From the NCBI RefSeq assembly GCF_030435705.1, contig NZ_CP129382.1, positions 1,302,001-1,366,000 of the forward strand: a DNA stretch of 64,000 bases. Direction: 5' to 3'. The first letter of the stretch is position 1; each line of letters opens with the position of its first letter. Under the pieces are notes generated by a model. The model was not told the DNA's origin and did not search any database. It saw only the letters and a program-made list of their open reading frames with translations. Of this stretch, positions 47,694 through 55,448 are shown piece by piece. A program made the position numbers and the translations under genes. Source of the DNA: Rhizobium sp. SSA_523. Lineage in GTDB: Bacteria; Pseudomonadota; Alphaproteobacteria; Rhizobiales; Rhizobiaceae.

Positions 47694-47951
47694 CTAATGA
47701 CCCTTGGTCGGCACTGTGGAGGGAAAGACTGCCGCAAACGAGAGATTGGAGACGAAGACCGGCCGCCCCTCATCGTCCTGCACGATCAGGAAAACGGAGG
47801 CGCGATCGCGCCCGCGCAATTCGTCGCGCGCCATATCGGCCAGGATCCGGCCCGCCTCCTCCACGACATCAGCGGGCGAGGAGAGCTCGATGACAGCAAT
47901 ATCGGTCGTCGTGACCTCATCGCTGCCGAGACTGAATTGATAGAGAGCCAT
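47694..47951 (-). CDS. DUF6894-like small protein
   Basis: 85 residues: MALYQFSLGSDEV at the start, VIELSSPADVVEEAGRILAD in the middle, and a final strand VFLIVQDDEGRPVFVSNLSF. This is the strand-helix-strand layout of a small alphaproteobacterial family annotated DUF6894 (from memory). The ATG at 47951 is preferred over an upstream in-frame start. It converges on glgB. Confidence 0.6.
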   Translation of the reverse strand: MALYQFSLGSDEVTTTDIAVIELSSPADVVEEAGRILADMARDELRGRDRASVFLIVQDDEGRPVFVSNLSFAAVFPSTVPTKGH

Positions 47952-48255
47952 GCTACCACCTTGATGAGATGATACAAAATCACCTTTAGCACCGAATGTT
48001 CCCGTCAAATGACGGAGCCGGACCTCCTCAGATTAACCCTCGCGTGATGCATTGGAGCGGGCATGTGATAAGCGTGTGATCCGCGTGTGATCGGACGCCG
48101 ATGGGACAGCCGCAGGTTGCGAACAAGAAGTCCTTGATTCGTCTAGGCTTTGTTCGATTTCAGACAAATAAAATAAAGTGCCAACCAATCACATTTTCAC
48201 CTTGCGAGCCGGTTGGGCGCCACATAGAAGGCGCTGCTCTCGGAAGGTGAAGCGC

Positions 48256-48507
48256 ATGAATTTTGAGTCGCTTTTGGACATACAGGAACGTGGGTCCAAA
48301 GCCCGCATCCTCGGTCAACCTCTCGCCGACAATCCCTTTGCCGACTGCGCGGGACAATGTCCCCGCGACGAGGATGCAGCGGAACTCTTCCATGCCTGGC
48401 AGTTCGGCTGGGCGATGGAGGATACGGTGCGCCATATCGATGCAGGCATTTATGGAAATTTAAGGGTGGAGGCAGCTTTGGCGGGCCTCAGGGCCCCGCG
48501 GTCTTGA
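48256..48507 (+). CDS. RMF/CrpP-like small protein
   Basis: 83 residues with the spaced pattern G-x-x-A-x-x-x-G...NPF...W-x-x-GW, seen in RGSKARILGQPLADNPFAD and ELFHAWQFGWAMED. That is the signature of ribosome modulation factor and the related CrpP family. RMF dimerises ribosomes in stationary phase; whether this copy does is not known. GGAAGG lies nine bases before the ATG at 48256. Confidence 0.6.
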   Translation: MNFESLLDIQERGSKARILGQPLADNPFADCAGQCPRDEDAAELFHAWQFGWAMEDTVRHIDAGIYGNLRVEAALAGLRAPRS

Positions 48508-48823
48508 GCCGGCGCAGAAGCTGAGGATTATGACCTCAGCCGGCATGACGCCGGTCAGGGGCTCGCGGACCCCCTACTCGCATGAGTTGGTGAGCCCCGC
48601 CCTGCTTCAGGGTCAGCCGCGAAACCGAGCGCCCGAACACAGTCACAAGCCTTGAAGGTCGCCAAGACGGCTTTTGCGCATCCCGGGAACCCGGGTTCTA
48701 AGACCGCGACCTCGCACCCATCGATCTTCCTGATACTCCAGAGCGAACCGCAGCGGTCAAGACTGGCGCGGCCAATCGTATAAACCGGAACCGCAAACGC
48801 AGCGACCGCCCTACCCGAACACG
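48508..48823. other. Intergenic region with hairpins, no gene seen
   Basis: Contains several inverted repeats (CTGAGGATTATGACCTCAG near 48520, CCCGGGAACCCGGG near 48682) but no coding frame with a ribosome binding site. The convergent small gene and tig both end into it. Confidence 0.4.
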
Positions 48824-48851
48824 AAAAACCCCCGGCATTGCTGCCAGGGGT
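48824..48851 (-). terminator. Rho-independent terminator of tig
   Basis: On the minus strand ACCCCTGGCA and TGCCGGGGGT form a ten-base-pair stem (one G-T pair) with a four-base loop, followed by TTTTTC. It sits 28 bases past the trigger factor stop. Confidence 0.85.
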
Positions 48852-48878
48852 TCATGCAGATCTCGATCGATCCAACGC

Positions 48879-50369
48879 TTACTCGGCGTCGCCCTCGGCG
48901 GCCTTCTTCTTCGGAGCAGCCTTCTTCTTCGGAGCGGCAGCCTCTTCGCCTTCGGCAGCTTCTGCCTTGGCGGCCTTCTTCTTCGGAGCGGCCTTCTTCT
49001 TTTCAGACTTCGGAGCGGCTTCGCCGTCCTCATCTTCGTCTTCGGCCAGGAGCTCTTCCTTGGAGACCGTCTTGTCCGTCACGTCGATTTCCGACAGGAG
49101 CTGGTCGATGACCTTCTCTTCGAAGATCGGCGCGCGCAGGGACGCGGCGGCGCCCGGCGTGTTGCGGAAGAAATCGAGGATTTCCTTCTGCTGGCCCGGG
49201 AACTGCTGGAGCTGCGCATAGAGCGCGCGCTGCATTTCCTCTTCCGTCACCTCTACGCCGGCCTTCTCGCCGATTTCGGAGAGAACGAGGCCCAGGCGAA
49301 CGCGACGCTCGGCAAGCTTGCGATATTCTTCGCGGGCTTCCTCTTCGGTCGTGTCTTCGTCGGCAAAGGTCTTGCCCGACTGCTGCAGGTCCGTGTTGAT
49401 CTGGCGCCAGATATTGTCGAACTCGGCATCCACCAGGCCGGCAGGCGTTTCGAACTTGTAGAGCTCGTCCAGCTGGTCGAGGATCTGACGCTTCACCTTC
49501 TGGCGGGTCACATTGCCGTACTGGCCCTGGATCTGATCGCGAACGATTTCCTTGAGCTTGTCGAGCGATTCGACGCCGAGCTTGGAAGCCAGGTCGTCAT
49601 TCAGCTCGGTTTCGGCAGGAGCCGCCACGTCCTTGACGGTGATGTCGAAGGTGGCTTCCTTGCCGGCAAGGTTGGCTGCCGGATATTCCGACGGGAAGGT
49701 GACCGTGATGGTCTTTTCGTCGCCAGCCTTCACGCCCACGAGCTGGTCTTCGAAGCCCGGGATGAAGCGGTTGGAACCGATGACCAGTTCGGCATCTTCG
49801 GCTGCGCCACCGTCGAAGGCAGTGCCATCGACCTTGCCGAGATAGTTCATCGTCACGCGGTCGCCCGTCTCAGCCGCGCCGTCCTTGGTCTCGTAGGTGC
49901 GGGCGCTTTCGGCGATCTTGAGGATCTGCTCGGTGACTTCTTCTTCCGTGACGTCGACGACTTCGCGCGTCACCTTGATGCCGGAGGTCGGCTGCAATTC
50001 GATCGGCGGAATCACTTCATACGACAGGGTGAATTCGAAATCGGCTTCGGCCGAAAGAATCTTGTCGGCCTCTGCCTCGTCCTCGGTCATCGAGATCGAC
50101 GGCTGGGTTGCCGACTTTTCGCCGCGCTCGGACAGGATCGCGCTCGGCCGGTCACGGACGATCTCGTTGACGAGCTCGGCCATGATCGACTTGCCGTACA
50201 TCTTCTTCAGATGACCGACCGGCACCTTGCCAGGACGGAAACCATTGATGCGCACTTTGTCCTTGGCTTCCGCCAGGCGCTCGTTCATGCGCTGCTCCAT
50301 GTCCTTGGCCGGGATTACGACCTTGATTTCGCGCTTCAGCCCTTCAGCGAGCGTTTCGATAACCTGCAT
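48879..50369 (-). CDS. tig: Trigger factor with Lys/Ala-rich tail
   Basis: Ribosome-associated chaperone and prolyl isomerase, 496 residues. N-terminal ribosome-binding signature [17 protein letters not shown], PPIase domain (about 150-240; [14 protein letters not shown]), and C-terminal helical chaperone arms. The last ~55 residues are an extra tail of [18 protein letters not shown] repeats resembling histone H1-like linkers; E. coli Tig lacks this. The ATG at 50369 has AAGG seven bases upstream; an ATG two codons earlier abuts that site. Monocistronic, downstream of tRNA-Leu. Confidence 0.95.
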   Translation of the reverse strand: MQVIETLAEGLKREIKVVIPAKDMEQRMNERLAEAKDKVRINGFRPGKVPVGHLKKMYGKSIMAELVNEIVRDRPSAILSERGEKSATQPSISMTEDEAEADKILSAEADFEFTLSYEVIPPIELQPTSGIKVTREVVDVTEEEVTEQILKIAESARTYETKDGAAETGDRVTMNYLGKVDGTAFDGGAAEDAELVIGSNRFIPGFEDQLVGVKAGDEKTITVTFPSEYPAANLAGKEATFDITVKDVAAPAETELNDDLASKLGVESLDKLKEIVRDQIQGQYGNVTRQKVKRQILDQLDELYKFETPAGLVDAEFDNIWRQINTDLQQSGKTFADEDTTEEEAREEYRKLAERRVRLGLVLSEIGEKAGVEVTEEEMQRALYAQLQQFPGQQKEILDFFRNTPGAAASLRAPIFEEKVIDQLLSEIDVTDKTVSKEELLAEDEDEDGEAAPKSEKKKAAPKKKAAKAEAAEGEEAAAPKKKAAPKKKAAEGDAE

Positions 50370-50531
50370 TGTCATACCTTCATATCATGCGGCGGTGCTC
50401 ACACAGCCGTGGTTTCCATGAGCACGACGCCGGAACCTGTCGCCGGTCGTGGCTTCGATGCAATCTCGTTTGCGCTGGGGCTCATACAGCCGCCAGTCGG
50501 ATCAGGCCTGCGGCAGAAGCTGCCGCGGAAC

Positions 50532-50616
<85 letters not shown>

Positions 50617-50918
50617 GCCCCAAAGCCGCGTCGAAACAACGCCTCGCGCAGAGGCCTTCCGGAGCGCGCGTCTCTATAACAACCGTTTTTTCCCCACGCA
50701 AAGAAAAAATGACACAGAGGCCCGCGAGACAGGCCTGAATTCGCAGTTTTCCGCGCAGAACGGAGGAGTTCACCCATTCCCCCAGTGAGAGCGCCGAAAG
50801 GCAGGCCATCGCCCCCGCCGCCGCAACCTGGCCGCCTGTGTTTTACGATTTGCTAATATTATAGCCCTATATTGAATCATAAGCGAGCAGAAGCCATGCA
50901 AGCTGCGTATGGCTTACC
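50617..50918. other. Intergenic region upstream of tRNA-Leu and the small RNA
   Basis: No gene seen. It should contain the tRNA-Leu promoter on the minus strand; an AT-rich patch lies at about 50850-50880. A 28-codon frame starting at 50896 runs through the small-RNA promoter and is not credible. Confidence 0.4.
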
Positions 50919-50926
50919 TGCAAATA

Positions 50927-50938
50927 TTGCACTGCACA
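50927..50938 (+). promoter_or_regulatory. Shared 12-bp promoter motif, copy 1 (before the small RNA)
   Basis: TTGCACTGCACA lies 15 bases upstream of a good -10 (CTATTAT, 50954-50960). Copy 2, TTGCAGTGCACA, lies exactly 15 bases upstream of the proposed -10 of the DUF1127 gene at 52024. A TGCAA/TTGCA palindrome at 50919-50931 overlaps the left edge and has the spacing of a LysR-type site. Confidence 0.6.
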
Positions 50939-50965
50939 AATTCACGTCTGCAGCTATTATGACTT

Positions 50966-51118
50966 CAACGGCGAGCGAATAACTCGCCACTGAAATTCGA
51001 GGCACCGCACCTCCTCCTCCCAGCGGCCCTCGAAAGACTGGCGACCTCCTCCTCCCAATCGCCAGTCACATCAAATGACGCCCGCCGGACCTCCTCCCCC
51101 GGTGGGCGTTATTGTTTT
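50966..51118 (+). ncRNA. Alpha-r14/NfeR1-like small RNA with three anti-Shine-Dalgarno loops
   Basis: Four stable hairpins in a row. The first (50970-50988, GGCGAG/CTCGCC) has an AT-rich loop. The next three each expose CCTCCTCCC in the loop: 50996-51034 (inner stem CCGC/GCGG), 51036-51067 (GACTGGCGA/TCGCCAGTC) and 51078-51109 (ACGCCC/GGGCGT with CCGG/CCGG), the last followed by TTATTGTTTT as terminator. Triple CCUCCUCCC loops are the hallmark of the alpha-r14 family, including NfeR1 of Sinorhizobium, thought to bind Shine-Dalgarno regions of mRNAs. The 5' end is placed from the -10 at 50954. Confidence 0.8.
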
Positions 51119-51348
51119 CAGCCGCCGGCCAATCTCCTGCTTCTGAAACGCACCTATCGTCCCCACTCTCCCGTTTCTCCAGCGCGACAGAGCCCGCCAC
51201 GCGGCCTTGGCTTGGAAAGTCGTCTTCGACCCGTGGCGCCAGTAGCTTTCCCTCAGGCTCTCGCCCATTATTTCGCCACAGGCCTTAAGCTTTATCAACC
51301 AGCAATGCAGTTTGCGCATGGGTGACATACGGGATCGGCGCTTTTTAA

Positions 51349-51360
51349 TTGCGCAGCGCA
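51349..51360 (+). promoter_or_regulatory. Shared motif, weaker copy 3 (before DUF1127 gene at 51430)
   Basis: TTGCGCAGCGCA matches the TTGCRSWGCRCA pattern of the copies at 50927 and 51935. It lies within a wider palindrome (ATTGC...GCAAT) directly before an AATATAG sequence, so spacing to the likely -10 is shorter than in the other two. Confidence 0.4.
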
Positions 51361-51429
51361 GCAATATAGTCAGCCTCAAGAGATCGGGAGACAAAAACGC
51401 CTCCCAAACATCTGAAAAGGAAGACCATC

Positions 51430-51576
51430 ATGAACATTGCACGCTCGCTCAACAACTGGCGCAAGTATCGTCAGACCATCACTGAACTTGGCCGCATGTC
51501 GGACCGCGAACTCAGCGATCTCGGCATTGGCCGCAGCGACATCCGTCGCGTAGCACGTACGGCTGTCGGCTTCTAA
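51430..51576 (+). CDS. DUF1127 protein, 48 residues
   Basis: Consists almost entirely of the DUF1127 core: WRKYRQTITELGRMSDRELS followed by DLGIGRSDIRRVARTAVGF. AGGA lies nine bases before the ATG. Very basic. Paralogous to the genes at 52024 and 23638. Short arginine-rich DUF1127 proteins are regulated by VtlR in Brucella. A terminator follows at 51617. Confidence 0.9.
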   Translation: MNIARSLNNWRKYRQTITELGRMSDRELSDLGIGRSDIRRVARTAVGF

Positions 51577-51616
51577 TCCAGTCGCTTTCCGCCGCGGCCT
51601 TTGCGCCGCCCGGCTA

Positions 51617-51646
51617 AAACGCCTCCCATCCGGGGGGCGTTTTTTT
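51617..51646 (+). terminator. Rho-independent terminator after DUF1127 gene 1
   Basis: ACGCCTCC and GGGGGCGT pair around a short loop, followed by seven T residues, about 40 bases after the stop codon. Confidence 0.85.
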
Positions 51647-51934
51647 GTGCCCTTTGCGATGTTTCTACCTTCATGTCCGGCCCCTCCTCCAGCGCTGCCC
51701 TCCTGCCTGGCCTCGCTCCGCCGTCCCTCATCGGATCAGCGGGGGGGACTAGCGGAGATCCGGTTCGCGCTGCGCGGCCTGTCGATGCATTTGCACAGCA
51801 AATCATCAGACTGCCTGGCGCCTGCCGTTTGTCCGAAAGCCGGATGGGACCCTGCGCCCACCGACGCCCAGCAAATAGCCTGAGCTGCATTTTTCATCAT
51901 CATCCTGCTTAAATGCATAGCAGCATTCTGCCTT
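51647..51934. other. Gap between the two DUF1127 genes
   Basis: No gene is supported. The open frames here are short, GC-biased shadows on both strands. The right end leads into the promoter of the second DUF1127 gene. Confidence 0.45.
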
Positions 51935-51946
51935 TTGCAGTGCACA
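51935..51946 (+). promoter_or_regulatory. Shared 12-bp promoter motif, copy 2 (before DUF1127 gene at 52024)
   Basis: TTGCAGTGCACA differs from copy 1 at one base (TTGCACTGCACA). A possible -10, TGTAGA, begins 15 bases downstream at 51962, the same distance as in copy 1. The preceding CTGC is also shared. Confidence 0.6.
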
Positions 51947-52023
51947 TTTTGGGCGGTCGGGTGTAGAAGAACGCATCGCCACCGGACAATCCGCGTGAGC
52001 CTGGAAAATTCGAGGAAAAACCC

Positions 52024-52167
52024 ATGAACCCGATTCGTCTCGCAAAGAGCTGGATCAGCTATCGTCGTACGATGAATGAACTGAGCGGCCTCTCCAACCA
52101 GGCGCTGAGTGACATCGGCCTGACGCGCTACGACATTCGCAACGTAGCATCGCGCTCCTTCCGCTAA
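52024..52167 (+). CDS. DUF1127 protein, 47 residues
   Basis: DUF1127 core only: WISYRRTMNELSGLSNQALS then DIGLTRYDIRNVASRSFR. Collinear with the 48-residue protein 450 bp upstream. Upstream GAGG-like sequence is weak (CGAGGAAAAACCC). It has its own promoter motif and its own terminator, so the pair is not an operon. Confidence 0.9.
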   Translation: MNPIRLAKSWISYRRTMNELSGLSNQALSDIGLTRYDIRNVASRSFR

Positions 52168-52282
52168 ACCGGTCGCCGCTGCCCGGGCCACATGGCCTGG
52201 CGCGCTACCGGCGGCTAGAGCGATGGCATGATCCGCCTGCCGGTCTCCTGGCCGGCACGCACATCAATAGCCCGAAGATCCG

Positions 52283-52320
52283 AGGCTCCCAAGGTTATCA
52301 TACCTTCGGGAGCCTTTTCT
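52283..52320 (+). terminator. Rho-independent terminator after DUF1127 gene 2
   Basis: AGGCTCCCAAGG and CCTTCGGGAGCCT form a long stem with one bulged base and an AT-rich loop, followed by TTTTCT. It lies 115 bases downstream of the stop codon. Confidence 0.8.
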
Positions 52321-52659
52321 GTATCTGCTGTTTCCAGTCTCTGCCGTTTCCAGTCTGTGCGGGCCGGGGGGCTGTGCAGGCCGCTCACCGGAGGCCATGG
52401 TCAAGGCGAAATGGCCAGTTGAAAATAGCCGATGGAGAAGGCAGCGGAGAATGGCCGAAACCGAAACGACCCTGCTCCGGCAATCACTCTCTCGGCTTGA
52501 ACGCCGCGAAGAGTTTGCCGCAACAGGGTCGGAACAGAATGTCTGGAGAGGCTCGGAAAATCGCCGAGACATCCGTCTCTAGCGCTTTCTCCCGAACCGG
52601 GGCTTGAGGACGCTTTGCGATCTGTCAAGCGACGGATCCACGCCAGATCTTGTGTCCGC
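52321..52659. other. Intergenic stretch, no gene supported
   Basis: Open frames occur on both strands but none has a ribosome binding site with protein-like composition. Confidence 0.4.
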
Positions 52660-52699
52660 GCATGTCACGAACCCGATTCACAGGTCTTGCGCGACATGC
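52660..52699. repeat. Diverged single copy of the 1.6-kb palindromic repeat
   Basis: Starts GCATGTCA and ends GCGACATGC around a 20-base centre, matching the ends of the units at 1633-1801 but with a different middle. As at 1.6 kb it lies just past the 3' end of a gene. Confidence 0.6.
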
Positions 52700-52707
52700 T
52701 CCGGATC

Positions 52708-52932
52708 CTATCGGGCCAGGGAGGCCCGATCCATCAACCGGAGCGTATGATCCGGTTGAACCTGATAGCTCTCGCGATAGAGCCTGCCCTGATCGCTCAC
52801 GGTCTGGGACAACCAGACGCCGGGGGAGTGAATACTGAGACGTCCATCCGAGGGTTGGGCGAGGTCTTCCGCGAACACGACGGTGCTCGCTCCAATCAAA
52901 GCTGCAATGGCGATACCAATGACGTTTCTCAT
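52708..52932 (-). CDS. Small secreted protein A
   Basis: 74 residues with a signal peptide (MRNVIGIAIAALIGASTVVFA, cited to show cleavage after VFA) and a mature part ending YRESYQVQPDHTLRLMDRAS. GGAG lies nine bases before the ATG at 52932. The C-terminus resembles that of the next gene (YTVQPDGSLKFAGSSRL), so the two are tandem paralogues. Periplasmic; function unknown. Confidence 0.65.
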   Translation of the reverse strand: MRNVIGIAIAALIGASTVVFAEDLAQPSDGRLSIHSPGVWLSQTVSDQGRLYRESYQVQPDHTLRLMDRASLAR

Positions 52933-52977
52933 GTCATAATGCTCCATTCATGGTCCGGAAGACAGTCGCCGCTCCGG

Positions 52978-53244
52978 TCAATCTCTTTCTAGACGAGAAC
53001 TTCCGGCAAACTTAAGGCTGCCGTCCGGCTGCACCGTGTAAGTCACGCTATAGGTCGCGACACCGGTATAGACCTTATCATAGACCGGCGAGCCCGGAGG
53101 GGATTTCGTCAGACGGGCCGTCGCTTCCGTGGCGCGGACCTGCTCGGCAATATCGGAATTGGGAACCGGATCGCTCATGGCGAGGGCGGCGGTTGCGCCG
53201 GTAAAAAGAGCGGCGAGAGTGGTAGCTGCAATGAGCTTTCTCAT
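52978..53244 (-). CDS. Small secreted protein B
   Basis: 88 residues with signal peptide (RKLIAATTLAALFTGATAALA) and a mature domain with YDKVYTGVATYSVTYTVQPD. AAGGA lies nine bases before the ATG at 53244. It sits 45 bases upstream of the paralogue on the same strand, probably co-transcribed. No family recognised. Confidence 0.65.
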   Translation of the reverse strand: MRKLIAATTLAALFTGATAALAMSDPVPNSDIAEQVRATEATARLTKSPPGSPVYDKVYTGVATYSVTYTVQPDGSLKFAGSSRLERD

Positions 53245-53565
53245 GGGAGTATATCCTTCTTTCATTCAGGGCGCCATCATTGTGACGCAGCCTGGAAATG
53301 GGATTTCTGCTCCACCCTCACAAGCACGCGAATGGTAACCTTACTGTGTCCATTCTGCGAACAATCACGAAAGCGCGAGCGCGCGGCACAGGAACCGAGC
53401 AACTTCAATGACTTGTTCAACCGGCAAGGCTCTCGCGGGCAGCGCGGGCGCGCCGGGTTCCGCGCGTAACAAGGATGTGACGCGCCTGGACCCGTGGGAA
53501 TTCTGCTGGGCGGGTCAGCGTATCGAAGGGCCGGTCCCGTGTCTAAGGCGGGGCTGTTTCGCCGC

Positions 53566-54507
53566 TCAGGCTTTGATGTAGGGGTCCGCCTGCGCCTGGC
53601 GCATGGCCGCGGCATATTCCTCGATCAGCCGCTCGCAGAGTTCGGCGGCAGAGGGTATATCCGCAATGGCTGCAACGCCCTGCCCGGCCGACCAGACATT
53701 TTTCCAGGCCTTGGCTTCATTCGCCATGTCCATCGGCCCATGCGAAACAAGATTTGCCGGATCAAGCCCGGCCGCCACAATGCTCTGGCGCAGGAAATTC
53801 GCGTTCACGCCGGAAATCGCGTCGGTATAGACGATATCGCCGGCCCGTGCCTCCATGGTCATGCGCTTCTGCTCCGCACTCACCATGGATTCCTGCGTCA
53901 CCAGAAAGCGTGTCCCGAGATAAGCGAGATCGGCGCCTATCAGCCGCGCCGCTGCAATCTGCGCGCCATTGCTGATCGCGCCCGACAGAAGGATCGTCCC
54001 CGAGAAGAAGGAGCGGATTTCGGGAATGAGGGCGAAGGGACTGAGCGTTCCCGCATGCCCGCCGGCACCCGCGCAGACCGCGATAATGCCGTCGACGCCG
54101 GCTTCCGCCGCCTTTTCGGCATGCCGGCGGCTGATGACATCGTGAAAAACCAGGCCGCCATAGGAATGGACCGCCTTTACCACATCCGGCACAGCCCCGA
54201 GAGAGGTGATGACCAGCGGCACCTTGTTGTCGACCACAGCCTTCAGATCCGCCTCGATGCGCGGGTTGGAGCGGTGGACGATGAGGTTGACGCCATAAGG
54301 CGCGGCCTGCGGCTCGCCCTCCAGCCGGCTGCGAATCTCCGTCAGCCAGTCGACAAACCCCTCCGTGCTGCGTTGGTTGAGGGCGGGAAATGTGCCGACA
54401 AGGCCGGAGCGGCAGGTTTCGATCACCAGGTCGGGGCCGGAGGCCAGGAACATCGGCGCTGCCACGGCCGGCAGGCGAAGTGTCGAAAAGCGCGATGGCA
54501 ATGGCAT
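53566..54507 (-). CDS. NAD(P)H-dependent flavin oxidoreductase / nitronate monooxygenase-like
   Basis: 313 residues, TIM-barrel FMN enzyme of the NMO/FabK-like group: LPAVAAPMFLASGPDLVI at the start, AVCAGAGGHAGTLSPFALIPEI and DLAYLGTRFLVTQES for the FMN phosphate site. Homologues oxidise alkyl nitronates or act as FMN reductases; substrate not assignable. The ATG at 54507 has GGGGAGGAC directly upstream; the longer frame is ignored. Confidence 0.88.
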   Translation of the reverse strand: MPLPSRFSTLRLPAVAAPMFLASGPDLVIETCRSGLVGTFPALNQRSTEGFVDWLTEIRSRLEGEPQAAPYGVNLIVHRSNPRIEADLKAVVDNKVPLVITSLGAVPDVVKAVHSYGGLVFHDVISRRHAEKAAEAGVDGIIAVCAGAGGHAGTLSPFALIPEIRSFFSGTILLSGAISNGAQIAAARLIGADLAYLGTRFLVTQESMVSAEQKRMTMEARAGDIVYTDAISGVNANFLRQSIVAAGLDPANLVSHGPMDMANEAKAWKNVWSAGQGVAAIADIPSAAELCERLIEEYAAAMRQAQADPYIKA

Positions 54508-54883
54508 GATGTCCTCCCCAGGATGGCACTTGGCCATGCCGGATCCCGGCACGACCATCTTCGCCGTTATAAACCGCAGTTTACGTAAACGGCAAGATGC
54601 GGCGGGCGGTACAGGGGCGCAAGTCGCGCAGAAGAGAGACCTGTTTCGCCTGATACGGTTCGCCGTCACGTGGATCCCGAGCATCAGGGGCCGATCGGAA
54701 GCGCCCGCCCTGCCGCCGCCAGATGCGACAGGACAGCGCGGCAGGCGGGCGCGGCAGAAGCCGACATGAGAAGAGGGCGCGGCTCCATAGAACCGCGCCC
54801 TCTTCTGCATCCATACCTGCCGCGATCTGCGGCCACCCGGCCCTTTATGGCCGAGACAGTCGATCCGTCACCCGCCCGTCACA
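54508..54883. other. 376-bp gap with a strong hairpin
   Basis: No gene seen. Contains the long inverted repeat at 54770-54805 and presumably the promoter of the flavin oxidoreductase gene. Confidence 0.45.
54770..54805 (-). terminator. Long hairpin, probable terminator
   Basis: GAAGAGGGCGCGG and CCGCGCCCTCTTC form a perfect 13-base-pair stem with a ten-base loop. There is no T-run proper, but the stem itself ends in CTTC/GAAG. It lies about 80 bases past the small minus-strand gene at 54884. Confidence 0.55.
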
Positions 54884-55102
54884 TCAATGGCCGCGGGCGG
54901 CCGCCACCATTTCGCGCAACTGCTCCTCGCGCCGCACGCCCTGCCGGTAAAGCTCGATGGTGATGGCGGCGAGCCGATTGATCTCGTCCTGATCGTCGCC
55001 AATGCAGATCTCGGCCTTCAGCCGTTCGAACACCAGCTGGCATTTTGCCAAATCCTCAGAATTGAGTGCCTCGTCGCTGGGCCTCTTCTCGCTTCTGATC
55101 AT
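54884..55102 (-). CDS. Hypothetical small protein
   Basis: 72 residues: helical and charged, containing NSEDLAKCQLVFERLKAEIC and RLAAITIELYRQGVRREEQL. AGGAG is five bases before the ATG at 55102. Composition and codon use look native. No family recognised. Confidence 0.6.
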   Translation of the reverse strand: MIRSEKRPSDEALNSEDLAKCQLVFERLKAEICIGDDQDEINRLAAITIELYRQGVRREEQLREMVAAARGH

Positions 55103-55278
55103 GGGAACTCCTGCAAATTTCAGTCTTCTGGCCCCACCGCTCCGGTGGTGCCGGTCGAGGCTTAGGCCTGACCGAGACGGCAATAATGTGATGAAAGAAA
55201 AGCCCGCGGTGAAGAGCCTGTCTTCTACCGCAAGCGGAACTGCCGCACCGAGCCCGGCCGGCTAACGGATATGCAGCA

Positions 55279-55383
55279 TCAAGATCGGCCCCATTCAAGC
55301 CCGTTCCGCGCAGCCTTAAGCCCTCGTGCACTATCCCTGTGGATAGAGGCACCGCTCAGCTGCCATGTGATGATGTTTTGCAT
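55279..55383 (-). CDS. Possible 34-residue peptide
   Basis: ATG at 55383 preceded by GGAG six bases upstream, encoding MQNIITWQLSGASIHRDSAR and a basic helical end. Only the ribosome binding site supports it; it could be chance. The rest of the 346-bp gap 55103-55448 holds nothing I can identify. Confidence 0.25.
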   Translation of the reverse strand: MQNIITWQLSGASIHRDSARGLKAARNGLEWGRS

Positions 55384-55448
55384 GTCCTTCTCCCGCTCGC
55401 CGCCAAAACGCCGGGCGGCAGATAAGGTTCCGGAGACATGGTCAGATT

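Noticed and set aside
50896..50982. 28-codon peptide upstream of the small RNA
   Set aside because: Weak ribosome binding site, and it runs through the -10 and the first hairpin of the RNA.
51071..51394. 107-codon minus-strand frame
   Set aside because: It overlaps the small-RNA terminator and the DUF1127 promoter, and its composition (W, R, C, K rich) is not protein-like for this genome.
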